Below are positions 17,010 through 24,976 of a DNA stretch of 64,000 nucleotides, piece by piece (the first letter of the stretch is position 1; each line of letters opens with the position of its first letter). The translations under genes were made by a program, and so were the position numbers. Source of the DNA: Bradyrhizobium liaoningense (lineage in GTDB: Bacteria > Pseudomonadota > Alphaproteobacteria > Rhizobiales > Xanthobacteraceae); contig NZ_JAFCJT010000001.1 in the NCBI RefSeq assembly GCF_018130785.1, positions 186,001-250,000 on the forward strand. Reading direction: 5' to 3'. The notes beneath the pieces are model-generated. The model saw only the letters and a list, made by a program, of their open reading frames with translations, was not told the origin of the DNA and ran no database searches.

Positions 17010-17783
17010 TTAGCGCTCGGCAAAGGCCTTTTCGACCACGAACTGGGCCGGCTCGCCGTGATTGCCCTCGACAAAACCGCGCTCGCCGAGGAGCACGCGG
17101 GTGTCCGCCACCAGCGCCGGGCTGCCGCAGATCATGACGCGGTCGTGGGCGGCTTCCAGGGCCGGCAGGCCGATATCGGCAAACAGCTTGCCCGAGGTGA
17201 TGAGGTCGGTGATGCGGCCGCGGTTACGGAAGGGATCGCGGGTCACGGTCGGATAATAGATCAGCTGGTTCTGGATGTACTCGCCGAGCATCTCGTCCTT
17301 CGGCAGCGTCTCGGTGATCATCTCGCCATAGGCGAGTTCTTTCACGTGCCGGCAGCCGTGCAGCAGCACGACCTTCTCGAACCGCTCGTAGGTCTCGGGG
17401 TCCTTGATCACGCTCAGGAACGGCGCGAGGCCGGTGCCGGTGCCGATGAGGTAGAGGTTGCGCCCGTCTTCGAGATTGTCGATCACCAGCGTGCCGGTGG
17501 CCTTCCGGCTGACGATGATCTCGTCGCCTTCCTTCAGGTGCTGGAGGCGCGAGGTCAGCGGACCGTCCGGCACCTTGATCGAGAAGAACTCCAGCGTGTC
17601 CTCGTAATTGGCGCTGGCGACGCTGTAGGCCCGCAGCAGCGGCTTCTCGCCGACCTTGAGCCCGATCATGGTGAATTCGCCGTTACGGAAACGGAAGGTC
17701 GGGCTGCGGGTGGTCTTGAAAGAGAACAGCGTGTCGGTCCAGTGGTGGACGCTCAAAACGCTTTCCTGATTGAAATTGCTCAT
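17010..17783 (-). CDS. fpr: Ferredoxin-NADP reductase
   Basis: A 257-residue bacterial-type ferredoxin/flavodoxin-NADP(+) reductase. The FAD-binding motif is RAYSVASANY (about 51-60) and the NADP-binding loop is IGTGTGLAPFLSVIKDP. The C-terminus ending in VEKAFAER is typical of the Fpr subgroup. It moves electrons between NADPH and ferredoxin in the cytoplasm. It is transcribed divergently from the enamidase gene, and their common leader carries the TTCGTA/TACTAA palindrome also found at the 6-hydroxynicotinate reductase promoter. It is therefore a good candidate to supply reduced ferredoxin to that reductase, though a general housekeeping role cannot be excluded. Confidence 0.92.
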   Translation of the reverse strand: MSNFNQESVLSVHHWTDTLFSFKTTRSPTFRFRNGEFTMIGLKVGEKPLLRAYSVASANYEDTLEFFSIKVPDGPLTSRLQHLKEGDEIIVSRKATGTLVIDNLEDGRNLYLIGTGTGLAPFLSVIKDPETYERFEKVVLLHGCRHVKELAYGEMITETLPKDEMLGEYIQNQLIYYPTVTRDPFRNRGRITDLITSGKLFADIGLPALEAAHDRVMICGSPALVADTRVLLGERGFVEGNHGEPAQFVVEKAFAER

Positions 17784-17848
17784 CTCACCTTCCCTGTCGC
17801 GTCTATTGCGGTTCCGAGGCGGGCAGCTATGCGTCGTTTGTACACGAT

Positions 17849-17864
17849 CATTCGTATACTAATG
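17849..17864. promoter_or_regulatory. Operator palindrome between fpr and enamidase genes
   Basis: CATTCGTATACTAATG is a 16-bp palindrome with one mismatched pair; the core TTCGTA/TACTAA is 17851-17862. It overlaps the predicted fpr -10. Related cores occur at 27956-27967 and 28109-28120. A further TTTGTAC half-site lies at 17837-17843, so two regulator dimers might bind here. Confidence 0.7.
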
Positions 17865-17891
17865 AATAATCCTGCTTGATCCCGCGGTCAA
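17863..17891 (-). promoter_or_regulatory. Predicted fpr promoter
   Basis: On the minus strand, TTGACC (17886-17891), a 17-base spacer and TATTCA (17863-17868) form a good sigma-70-type promoter. It gives a leader of about 70 bases before fpr. Its -10 overlaps the operator palindrome, consistent with repression. Confidence 0.6.
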
Positions 17892-17940
17892 GGCTGCCCA
17901 AGATCGCGAGCGTTGCAGTTAGGAATAAGGAGCCCCTTCC

Positions 17941-19137
17941 ATGGCGCATGACGCACCCCAGGCCACCGGACCCTCGAAGCTCGTGATCCGGAATATCGGC
18001 CTGATCCTGTCCGGCGCCCTGGAAAAGCCGATCCTGGACGGCGACACCATCGTCGCCGAGAACGGCAAGATCACCGCCATCGGCCGCTTCAAGGACCTCA
18101 ATACCGAAGGCGCGACCACGATCGTCGAGGCCAACGGCACCACGGTCGCGCCGGGCCTGATCGACAGCCACGTTCACCCTGTCGCCGGCGACTGGACGCC
18201 GCGCCAGAACCAGATCGGCTGGATCGACAGTAACCTGCATGGCGGCGTCACCACGATGATTTCCGCCGGCGAGGTTCACATGCCGGGACGCCCGCGCGAC
18301 GTCGTCGGGCTGAAGGCCATGGCCATCTTCGCCCAGCGCGCATTCTGGAATCTGCGGCCCGGCGGCGTGAAGGTTCACGCCGGGGCGCCCGTGATCGAAT
18401 GCGAGATGGTCGAGGAGGATTTCAAGGAACTGGCCGCGGCCGGCGTCAAGCTGCTCGGCGAGGTCGGCCTGGGCGGTGTCAAGGACGGCCCGACCGCGAG
18501 AAAAATGGTCGGCTGGGCGCGAAAATACGGCATCCAGAGCACGATCCACACCGGCGGCCCCTCGATCCCCGGCTCCGGCCTGATCGACAAGGACGTGGTG
18601 CTGGAGGCCGACACCGACGTGGTCGGTCACATCAATGGCGGCCACACGGCGCTGCCCGACGACCAGATCCGCTGCATCTGCGAGGGCTGCAAGCGCGGGC
18701 TCGAGATCGTTCATAACGGCAATGAGCGCTCTGCCTTGTTCACGCTGCGCATCGCGCGCGAGATGGGCGATCTGCACCGCGTCATCCTCGGCACCGACGC
18801 GCCCGCCGGCTCCGGCGTGCAACCGCTCGGAATCTTGCGCATGGTCTCGATGCTGTCCTCGCTCGGCGATCTGCCGGCCGAGCTCGCGTTTTGCCTGGCC
18901 ACCGGCAACACGGCGCGGATGCGGCAGCTCGACTGCGGCTTGGTCGAGGTCGGCCGCTCCGCCGATTTCGTCATCATGGACAAGGCGCAGCACTCGCCTG
19001 GCAAGACCATTCTGGAGAGCGTCCAGCTCGGCGACCTCCCCGGCATCGGCATGACCATCATCGACGGCATCGTGCGCACCCAGCGCAGCCGCAACACGCC
19101 GCCGGCCGGCAGGGTGCCGGAAGTGGCGGCGAAATAA
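17941..19137 (+). CDS. Enamidase-like amidohydrolase (nicotinate pathway)
   Basis: A 398-residue amidohydrolase strikingly like the enamidase of Eubacterium barkeri, which opens 1,4,5,6-tetrahydro-6-oxonicotinate to 2-formylglutarate and ammonia. Shared stretches recalled from that protein include LHGGVTTMISAGE, GRPRDVVG, HTGGPSIPGSG, GHINGG, GTDAPAGSG and the C-terminal SRNTPPAGR. Metal ligands include H77/H79 (DSHVHP). It is cytoplasmic. The start is set by AAGGAG upstream (about 17926). It is divergent from fpr and shares the operator found before the predicted 6-hydroxynicotinate reductase operon. A different cyclic amide as substrate is possible, but the combined context favours the nicotinate reductive route. 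Confidence 0.85.
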   Translation: MAHDAPQATGPSKLVIRNIGLILSGALEKPILDGDTIVAENGKITAIGRFKDLNTEGATTIVEANGTTVAPGLIDSHVHPVAGDWTPRQNQIGWIDSNLHGGVTTMISAGEVHMPGRPRDVVGLKAMAIFAQRAFWNLRPGGVKVHAGAPVIECEMVEEDFKELAAAGVKLLGEVGLGGVKDGPTARKMVGWARKYGIQSTIHTGGPSIPGSGLIDKDVVLEADTDVVGHINGGHTALPDDQIRCICEGCKRGLEIVHNGNERSALFTLRIAREMGDLHRVILGTDAPAGSGVQPLGILRMVSMLSSLGDLPAELAFCLATGNTARMRQLDCGLVEVGRSADFVIMDKAQHSPGKTILESVQLGDLPGIGMTIIDGIVRTQRSRNTPPAGRVPEVAAK

Positions 19138-19236
19138 CGCAGCCGGAGCGGCTCGCCGCTCCGCATCGCCCTCGAAAGCATTGAACAAGTCTGCTGCCTG
19201 CTGCGTCTAACGCAGGCAGCCCTCCGCGGCCGCAGT

Positions 19237-19578
19237 TCATTGCTGGAGGCCGTTGTCCATCACCAGCCTGCCGTTCGCCGCGATGGAGACCCGTGGATTG
19301 GAGCGAAACTTCTCGCCCTCACCTTCGCAGGCAAGCCGCATCTTCCAGCTTTGGTTGCCGTTTGCGGTGATCTCGCCGGCGCGGCAGCGCGTCTCGTACC
19401 AATAGAGGCGGTTGCCGCCTTCGATGCTCATGCGATTGGCGCTGTCCTGGTCGCGGCAATCTTTCTTGGTCGACGCCCAGAAGCCTTCGTAGGGCTGCGC
19501 GGCAAAGGCAGGGGCACAACTGCCCGCTAGCGCCGCACCGAGACCCAAGATTATCGCGAAACGCGTTGCCGCTCTCAT
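19237..19578 (-). CDS. Small secreted hypothetical protein
   Basis: A 113-residue protein from ATG 19578 (GAGG nine bases upstream; an ATG at 19605 is less well placed). It has a clear signal peptide (about residues 1-27, ending APAFA-AQ). The mature part starts QPYEGFWASTKKDC and has four cysteines, consistent with two periplasmic disulfides and a small beta-rich domain. The function is unknown. It is convergent with the enamidase gene and followed by a palindromic repeat. Confidence 0.65.
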   Translation of the reverse strand: MRAATRFAIILGLGAALAGSCAPAFAAQPYEGFWASTKKDCRDQDSANRMSIEGGNRLYWYETRCRAGEITANGNQSWKMRLACEGEGEKFRSNPRVSIAANGRLVMDNGLQQ

Positions 19579-19642
19579 GCCGCCGAACCTCGACACAACC
19601 TTCATCGAGGTTAGTCGCCCGACACCGCACCTTGTTCAACCG

Positions 19643-19735
19643 TCGTAGGCTGGGCAAAGGCGCGAAGCGCCGCGCCCACGATCCTTGCGGCTTAAGGAAG
19701 AATGGTGGGCACGCTTCGCCTTGCCTACCCTACGA
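19643..19735. repeat. Bradyrhizobium-type intergenic inverted repeat
   Basis: A 93-base imperfect palindrome. One end reads TCGTAGGCTGGGCAAAGGCG and the other end is the near-complement closing with CTACCCTACGA; the inner arms GAAGCGCCGCGCCCAC and GTGGGCACGCTTC also pair. I associate such REP/BIME-like units with Bradyrhizobium intergenic DNA. It lies between the secreted protein gene and the marR end of the liv operon. Confidence 0.7.
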
Positions 19736-19757
19736 GACCATCGCTACGGCGCCGTCC

Positions 19758-20213
19758 TCACCGCAGCTTGTTCAGCAGCGCCATCAGCATCTCGCGCTCC
19801 CTGGCGTCGAGCGGCGCCAGCGTTTCCCGGGTGATCGCGAGCGCATTCGGCGCGACCTTCTCCGCAAGCTGCTGACCGGCACGCGTCAGGCTGACCAGGA
19901 GTCGCCGTCCGTCCTCGGGATCCTGGCTGGTCTCGGTCAATCCTCGCGCGGTCAGGCGATCGATCACGCCCTTGATGGTCGCGACATCCATCGCCGTCAG
20001 CCGTCCCAGCTGGTTCTGCGAGCACGCCCCGGTCTCGGCGAGCTTCGACAGCGCTGCCCACTGCGTCGGGGTCAGATTGGTGCCGATATCGCGCGAGAAG
20101 ATCGAGCTGTGGCGCTGCCAGACCTGACGCAGGATGAAACCAACCTGCTCGTCGAGCACGTAAGATGATTTTGCCAGTTTGACGCTTTTCTTCGCCGCGA
20201 CGCTTCTCGCCAT
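19758..20213 (-). CDS. MarR-family transcriptional regulator
   Basis: A 151-residue winged-helix regulator. The MarR core is visible in LTPTQWAALSKLAETGACSQNQL, MDVATIKGVIDRLTARGL (recognition helix) and the wing DPEDGRRLLVSLT. ATG 20213 is preferred (GGGGAG just upstream) over a GTG at 20231 that overlaps the livF stop. It is the last gene of the leftward operon that starts at the 6-hydroxynicotinate reductase gene. NicR, the nicotinate repressor of Pseudomonas putida, is also a MarR protein. This makes it the first candidate to bind the TTYGTR/TACRAA palindromes at the three promoters of the set, including its own. Confidence 0.88.
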   Translation of the reverse strand: MARSVAAKKSVKLAKSSYVLDEQVGFILRQVWQRHSSIFSRDIGTNLTPTQWAALSKLAETGACSQNQLGRLTAMDVATIKGVIDRLTARGLTETSQDPEDGRRLLVSLTRAGQQLAEKVAPNALAITRETLAPLDAREREMLMALLNKLR

Positions 20214-20227
20214 CCGCTCCCCGCCCC

Positions 20228-20932
20228 TCACAACGACAGATGCGCGTCGCGGATATCCGGACGCGCGTCGAGCTCGGCCATGGTGCCACCGAAGCAGATG
20301 CGGCCACGCTCGATGATATAGGCGCGATCGGAGATCAGCCGCGCAAAGTGCAGATTCTGCTCGGAGACGACGATGCTGACGCCTTCCTTCTTCATGGTCA
20401 GGATGGCATCGACCATCTGCTCCACGATCTTCGGCGACAGGCCTTCCGAGGGTTCGTCCAGCAGCACCAGCGACGGATTACCCATCAGCGTGCGCGCGAT
20501 GGTGAGCATCTGCTGCTCGCCGCCGCTCATGCGGCCGCCCGGGCGGTTCTTCATCTCACCCAGATTTGGAAACAGCGTGAACAGTTTTTCGCGGGTCCAG
20601 TGCGGCGCGTTCGGACGCTTCGGCTGGCGGCCGACTTCGAGATTCTCCTCCACCGTCAAATCGGTGAAGATGCGCCGCTCCTCGGGCACGTAACCAAGCC
20701 CGTCGCGCACGATCTCGTGGGTCGGACGTGCCGAGACGTCCTTGCCTTCGAACATGATCCGTCCCGAGCGCTGCGCGACGAGCCCGACGATCGAGCGGAA
20801 CGTCGTCGACTTGCCGGCGCCGTTGCGCCCGAGCAGCGCCACCACCTCGCCCTCGCCGACCTCGAAACCGATGTCGAACAGGATATGAGCCGGGCCGTAA
20901 TGGCTGTTGAGGTCCTGCACCGTGAGCTTCAT
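20228..20932 (-). CDS. livF: Branched-chain amino acid-type ABC transporter ATP-binding protein LivF
   Basis: A 234-residue ATPase of the hydrophobic amino acid transporter family. Walker A is GRNGAGKST, the signature is MSGGEQQML, and Walker B is LVLLDEPSEGLSP, with the LivF-typical GYVPEERRIF. It overlaps the stop of livG by four bases. With LivG it energises the fused LivHM permease. Given the operon, the cargo is more likely an aromatic or heteroaromatic acid such as nicotinate than an amino acid; this is inference. Confidence 0.92.
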   Translation of the reverse strand: MKLTVQDLNSHYGPAHILFDIGFEVGEGEVVALLGRNGAGKSTTFRSIVGLVAQRSGRIMFEGKDVSARPTHEIVRDGLGYVPEERRIFTDLTVEENLEVGRQPKRPNAPHWTREKLFTLFPNLGEMKNRPGGRMSGGEQQMLTIARTLMGNPSLVLLDEPSEGLSPKIVEQMVDAILTMKKEGVSIVVSEQNLHFARLISDRAYIIERGRICFGGTMAELDARPDIRDAHLSL

Positions 20933-21720
20933 GTCGAGGCTCCCTCGCGATGCTCGGCATCGTAAAGCAGGCCCTCGCCGAGATAGACCGCCTGCACCTG
21001 GGGATTGCTGCGCACTTCCGCTGGCGAGCCTTCCGCGATCAGCGTGCCGCGGTTGAGCACGATGATGCGGTCGGCGTGCTCGAACACCACGTCCATGTCG
21101 TGCTCGGTGAAGAGCACGCCGATCGATTTCTCCCGCGCGATCTGCGCGGTCAGCCGCATCAGATCGACGCGCTCGCGCGGCGCCATGCCGGCGGTCGGCT
21201 CGTCCATCAGCAACAGTTTCGGCTGGTTGGCGAGTGCCACCGCAAGCTCGAGCCGCTTGAGGTCGCCATAAGCAAGCTCGCCGCAGGGACGATCGGCGTA
21301 GCCGCCCATGCCGACGAGTTCGAGCAGCCGCCCGGCCTCGCCGCGGTCGAAGTTCGGCGCCGAGCCGAAGAGATTGAACAGCTGGTTCCCATGCGAGATC
21401 AGCGCGACCTGCACGTTCTCGCGCACCGTCATGGTGGCGAAGGTCGCCGTGATCTGGAAGGTGCGCCCGACGCCGAGCCGCCAGATCTCACGCGGCCTCT
21501 TGCCGGTGGTCTCCTCGCCCAGCAGGCGGACATGGCCGGTATCAGGCTTGTTCTGGCCGTTGAGCATGTCGAAACAGGTGCTCTTGCCCGCGCCGTTCGG
21601 ACCGATCAGCGCCAAAATTTCGCCGGCACGCAGCGAGAACGAGACGCCGCGCACGGCATGGATGCCGCCATAGGATTTGGACAGGCCTTCAACCGCGAGA
21701 AGTGGGGGTGCGACGCTCAT
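20929..21720 (-). CDS. livG: Branched-chain amino acid-type ABC transporter ATP-binding protein LivG
   Basis: A 263-residue ATPase. Walker A is GPNGAGKSTCFD, Walker B LLLMDEPTAGMAP, with the LivG-type C-terminal tail (VQAVYLGEG). The signature loop reads YGDLKRLELA in place of the usual SGGQ-type sequence, as is common in LivG. ATG 21720 overlaps the permease stop (ATGA); the frame is open far upstream inside the permease gene but that part is not coding. It forms the heterodimeric ATPase with LivF. Confidence 0.92.
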   Translation of the reverse strand: MSVAPPLLAVEGLSKSYGGIHAVRGVSFSLRAGEILALIGPNGAGKSTCFDMLNGQNKPDTGHVRLLGEETTGKRPREIWRLGVGRTFQITATFATMTVRENVQVALISHGNQLFNLFGSAPNFDRGEAGRLLELVGMGGYADRPCGELAYGDLKRLELAVALANQPKLLLMDEPTAGMAPRERVDLMRLTAQIAREKSIGVLFTEHDMDVVFEHADRIIVLNRGTLIAEGSPAEVRSNPQVQAVYLGEGLLYDAEHREGAST

Positions 21721-23606
21721 TCGGCGGACTCGATCGGCTTGGCAAGCAAGGGGGATCCCGGCGGCGAGGACTTCCTGCGGCGCTGCGCCAGCATCTCCAG
21801 CATGCCGACGATGCCCTTGGGGAAGACGACGACGATCAGCACGATGAAGCCGCCGAGCACGAGCTTCGACAGGTCGGTCTGGCTGACCAGCCAGATGTTC
21901 AAAGCCTTGTAGACGATGGCACCGATCACCGCGCCCGACACCGTCTCGACGCCGCCGAGCAGCACCATGACGAGCGCGTCGACCGACAGCGAGATGCCGA
22001 GATTGTCGGGGAAGACGCTGCCCTTGAGGTAGGCGAACAGCGCGCCACCGATGCCGGCGGTCGTGCCTGCGATCACGAACGCCGTCCACTGGATACGCTT
22101 GGCATTGATGCCGACCGCCTCGCTGCGCAGAGGCGAGTCGCGCGTGGCCCGGAGTGCGTAGCCGAACGGCGAGAATACCATGGCCCGCAGCGCGGCCGTC
22201 ACGAGTGCCGCAACGCCGAGCGCCAGCCAATAGAAATGCGACGGCCTCGCCGCCCAGCTCGAAGGCCAGACGCCGAGTATGCCGTTGTCGCCGCCTGTCA
22301 CGCTCACCCACTGGAACGCGATCGACCAGACGATCTGCGCAAACGCAAGCGTCAGCATCGCGAAATAGACGCCGGACAGCTGCACCGCGAAGAAGCCGAA
22401 CACGGCCGCGCCCATGCAGCCCAGCAACGGCCCGAGCAGCAGGCACACGACCATCGGCAACCCTGCCATCTTGGCGAGGAAGGCGACGCCGTAGGCGCCG
22501 AGACCGAAATAAGCGGCATGCCCGAACGAAGCGAGCCCGCCGACCGACATCAGGAAATGCAGGCTGACGGCGAAGATCACGAAGATCGCGATCTCCGAAC
22601 CGACTGTGAGAACATAATTGCCTGCGAACAGCGGCAGCATCGCCGCGATGACGAGCGCGGCGAGCGCCGCGAGGCGCTCGTTCGAGGTCAGCGGCCGCCA
22701 GGGATCGACAGTGAGGCCCGGCGTCTTGCGCGCGGCCGCCTCGGGCTTGCCGAACAGGCCCCAGGGCCGGACGATCAGCACCACCGCCATCACCAGGAAG
22801 ACCAGGATGATGGAGATCTTCGGGAAGATCAGGATGCCAAAGGCGTTGAGCTCGGAAACCAGCACCGCCGCGACGAAGGCGCCGACGATGCTGCCGAGGC
22901 CGCCGATCACGACCACGACGAAGACCTCGACGATAATGCGCAAATCCATGGCGTGATGCACGGCATCGCGCGGGATCTGGAGCGCACCGCCGAGTGCGGC
23001 GAGGAAGACGCCGACCGCGAACACGGATGTGAACAGCCATTTCTGGTTGACGCCGAGCGCTGCGACCATGTCGCGGTCCTGCGTCGCCGCGCGCACCAGC
23101 ACGCCCCAGCGCGTGCGCTGGAACAGCAGCCAGAGAATGCCGAGCACGACCGGTCCGAGAACGATCAGGAACAAATCGTAGCTCGGGATGTTCTGGCCGA
23201 AGAAATCGACGGCGCCCTTGAAGCCCGGTGCGCGGCGGCCGACGAGATCATCGGGGCCCCAGATCAGCACGACGAGATCCTCGACCATCAAGGTCAGGCC
23301 GAAGGTCGCAAGCAGCTGGAACAGCTCGGGCGCGTGATAGATGCGGCGCAGCAGCACCATCTCGACGATGACGCCGATCAGGGCCACGGCAAACGCGGCC
23401 ACGACGATCCCGCCCCAGAAGCCGAGCGCTCCCGAGAGCTGTTCGGTGAGCGTGAAGGCGATGTAGGCGCCGATCATGTAGAAGGCACCATGCGCGAAGT
23501 TCACGATCCGCGTCACGCCAAAGATGATCGACAGGCCCGACGCCACCAGGAACAGCGACGCTGCGCTGGCGAGACCGGTTAGAAACTGTACGACATAAAA
23601 GGCCAT
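21717..23606 (-). CDS. Fused LivH-LivM permease
   Basis: A 629-residue membrane protein that joins both permease subunits of a Liv-type importer in one chain. Residues 1-290 are LivH-like (GLSIIFGVTRIVNFAHGAFYMIGAY near the start), a short linker with KPEAAARKTPG follows, and residues 320-629 are LivM-like (LMSVGGLASFGHAAYFGLGAYG). Many hydrophobic helices, about 14-16 in total. Separate livH and livM genes are more usual, though fusions are known. It lies 87 bases downstream of the binding-protein gene, with palindromic repeats in the gap that could lower its expression relative to that protein. Confidence 0.88.
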   Translation of the reverse strand: MAFYVVQFLTGLASAASLFLVASGLSIIFGVTRIVNFAHGAFYMIGAYIAFTLTEQLSGALGFWGGIVVAAFAVALIGVIVEMVLLRRIYHAPELFQLLATFGLTLMVEDLVVLIWGPDDLVGRRAPGFKGAVDFFGQNIPSYDLFLIVLGPVVLGILWLLFQRTRWGVLVRAATQDRDMVAALGVNQKWLFTSVFAVGVFLAALGGALQIPRDAVHHAMDLRIIVEVFVVVVIGGLGSIVGAFVAAVLVSELNAFGILIFPKISIILVFLVMAVVLIVRPWGLFGKPEAAARKTPGLTVDPWRPLTSNERLAALAALVIAAMLPLFAGNYVLTVGSEIAIFVIFAVSLHFLMSVGGLASFGHAAYFGLGAYGVAFLAKMAGLPMVVCLLLGPLLGCMGAAVFGFFAVQLSGVYFAMLTLAFAQIVWSIAFQWVSVTGGDNGILGVWPSSWAARPSHFYWLALGVAALVTAALRAMVFSPFGYALRATRDSPLRSEAVGINAKRIQWTAFVIAGTTAGIGGALFAYLKGSVFPDNLGISLSVDALVMVLLGGVETVSGAVIGAIVYKALNIWLVSQTDLSKLVLGGFIVLIVVVFPKGIVGMLEMLAQRRRKSSPPGSPLLAKPIESAE

Positions 23607-23627
23607 CGGCGGTCCGGGTTAGGTGTT

Positions 23628-23643
23628 GCATGCCGCGGCATGC
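23628..23643. repeat. Perfect 16-bp palindrome
   Basis: GCATGCCGCGGCATGC is a self-complementary 16-mer between the binding-protein gene and the fused permease gene. It stands 22 bases before the permease start, so it may influence translation or RNA processing. No related copy was noticed in the window. Confidence 0.6.
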
Positions 23644-23656
23644 GAGGCTTGGTTCA

Positions 23657-23680
23657 CCTCTCCCCGCTTGCGGGGAGAGG
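23657..23680. terminator. GC-rich hairpin between livK-like and livHM genes
   Basis: Two perfect 11-bp arms, CCTCTCCCCGC and GCGGGGAGAGG, flank a TT loop. There is no T-run, so it is not a classical intrinsic terminator; partial attenuation or 3'-end protection of the binding-protein mRNA is more likely, as is common after binding-protein genes. Confidence 0.6.
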
Positions 23681-23693
23681 GAGAAGAAAGCGA

Positions 23694-24896
23694 TTAGTCC
23701 TTCGGACGCAGCTTCTCGATTTCGGCGTCGCTGGGCAGATAGTCCGAGCCCTTCTTGTAGACGGAGTCCACCATCACGCCCTTGCCGTCCTTCAGCGCGG
23801 TCTTGCCGACATAGGCACCGAGCGTCGACTGGTGGTCGATCTTGCGGAAGGTGATCTCACCGAACGGCGACGGCATCGACAGCCCCTCCGTCGCGGCAAT
23901 CAGTTTCTCCGGATCGGTCGAGCCGGCCTTCGCTAGGATCGCAGCGGCCGCCTTGATGGTCTGGTAGCCGACGATCGAGCCGAGACGCGGGTAATCGTTG
24001 TACTTGGCCTGGTAGGCCTTCAGGAACGCGTCGTGCTCGGGCGTCTTGATCGAGTACCAGGGATAGCCGGTGACGATCCAGCCCTCCGGCGTCTCGTCCT
24101 TGAGCGGATCGAGATATTCGGGCTCGCCGGTCAGGAACGAGACGACCTCGCGCCCCTTGAACAGGCCGCGGGTGTTGCCTTCGCGCACGAGCTTCACGAG
24201 ATCGGCGCCGAAGGTGACGTTGAGGATCGCCTCGGGATTGGCCGCGGCAACGGCCTGCACCACCGGACCCGCGTCGATCTTGCCCTGCGGCGGCCACTGC
24301 TCGTCGACCCACTGGATGTCGGGGCGCTTCTCCGACATCAGCTTCTTGAACACCGCGACCGCGGACTGGCCATATTCATAGTTCGGCGCGATGGTCGCCC
24401 AGCGCTTGGCCGGCAGCTTGCTGGCTGCTTCCACCAGCATCGCCGCCTGCATGTAGTTGGAGGGGCGCAGACGGAAGGTGTATTTGTTGCCCTTGGACCA
24501 GGTAATGGCGTCCGTCAGCGGCTCGGCCGCGAGGAAGAACACCTTCTTCTGGTTGGCGAAGTCGCTGACGGCGAGGCCGATGTTCGACAGGAACGTACCC
24601 GTCAGCATCGCCACGCCCTCGCTCGACACCAGTTCGTTGGCCGCGGTCTGCGCATCCGCCGGCTTGCCGCCGTCGTCCTTGGAGACGACGACGAGCTTCT
24701 TGCCGTTGATGCCGCCAGCCGCGTTGACCTGTTCGACTGCGAGCTGCCAGCCCTTGCGATAGGGCTCGGTGAACGCCGGCAACAGCGAGTAGCTGTTGAT
24801 CTCGCCGATCTTGATCTCCTGCGCCATGGCCGAATGAGCCATGCCGCCCGCCAGCAGCGCGAAGGCCGCGCCGACGAAGTAATCTCTTGCTCGCAT
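23694..24896 (-). CDS. Periplasmic ligand-binding protein of Liv-type ABC importer
   Basis: A 400-residue type I periplasmic binding protein. The signal peptide ends about residue 25 (SAMA-QEIKIG). The mature sequence follows the LivJ/LivK pattern: IKIGEINSYS, a substrate-site lobe with LTGTFLSNIGLAVSDFANQ, YEYGQSA and the C-lobe TGYPWYS. Members of this subgroup often bind aromatic acids in rhizobia. It precedes the permease and ATPase genes in the same transcript and follows the DUF1185 gene after 80 bases. It is the likely receptor for the nitrogen heterocycle degraded by the surrounding enzymes. Confidence 0.88.
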   Translation of the reverse strand: MRARDYFVGAAFALLAGGMAHSAMAQEIKIGEINSYSLLPAFTEPYRKGWQLAVEQVNAAGGINGKKLVVVSKDDGGKPADAQTAANELVSSEGVAMLTGTFLSNIGLAVSDFANQKKVFFLAAEPLTDAITWSKGNKYTFRLRPSNYMQAAMLVEAASKLPAKRWATIAPNYEYGQSAVAVFKKLMSEKRPDIQWVDEQWPPQGKIDAGPVVQAVAAANPEAILNVTFGADLVKLVREGNTRGLFKGREVVSFLTGEPEYLDPLKDETPEGWIVTGYPWYSIKTPEHDAFLKAYQAKYNDYPRLGSIVGYQTIKAAAAILAKAGSTDPEKLIAATEGLSMPSPFGEITFRKIDHQSTLGAYVGKTALKDGKGVMVDSVYKKGSDYLPSDAEIEKLRPKD

Positions 24897-24976
24897 CCCA
24901 ACCTCCAGTTTTGAACTCTCTACGTCTTCAGCGTGATCTTCTCGGAAAAGCTGTGCCCGCCTCCCCGGTTCAAACT

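Noticed and set aside
21702..23582. 626-residue open frame on the plus strand opposite the fused permease gene
   Set aside because: Rich in Arg/Glu/His/Asp repeats typical of the antisense frame of high-GC membrane protein genes; the minus strand has clear LivHM homology.
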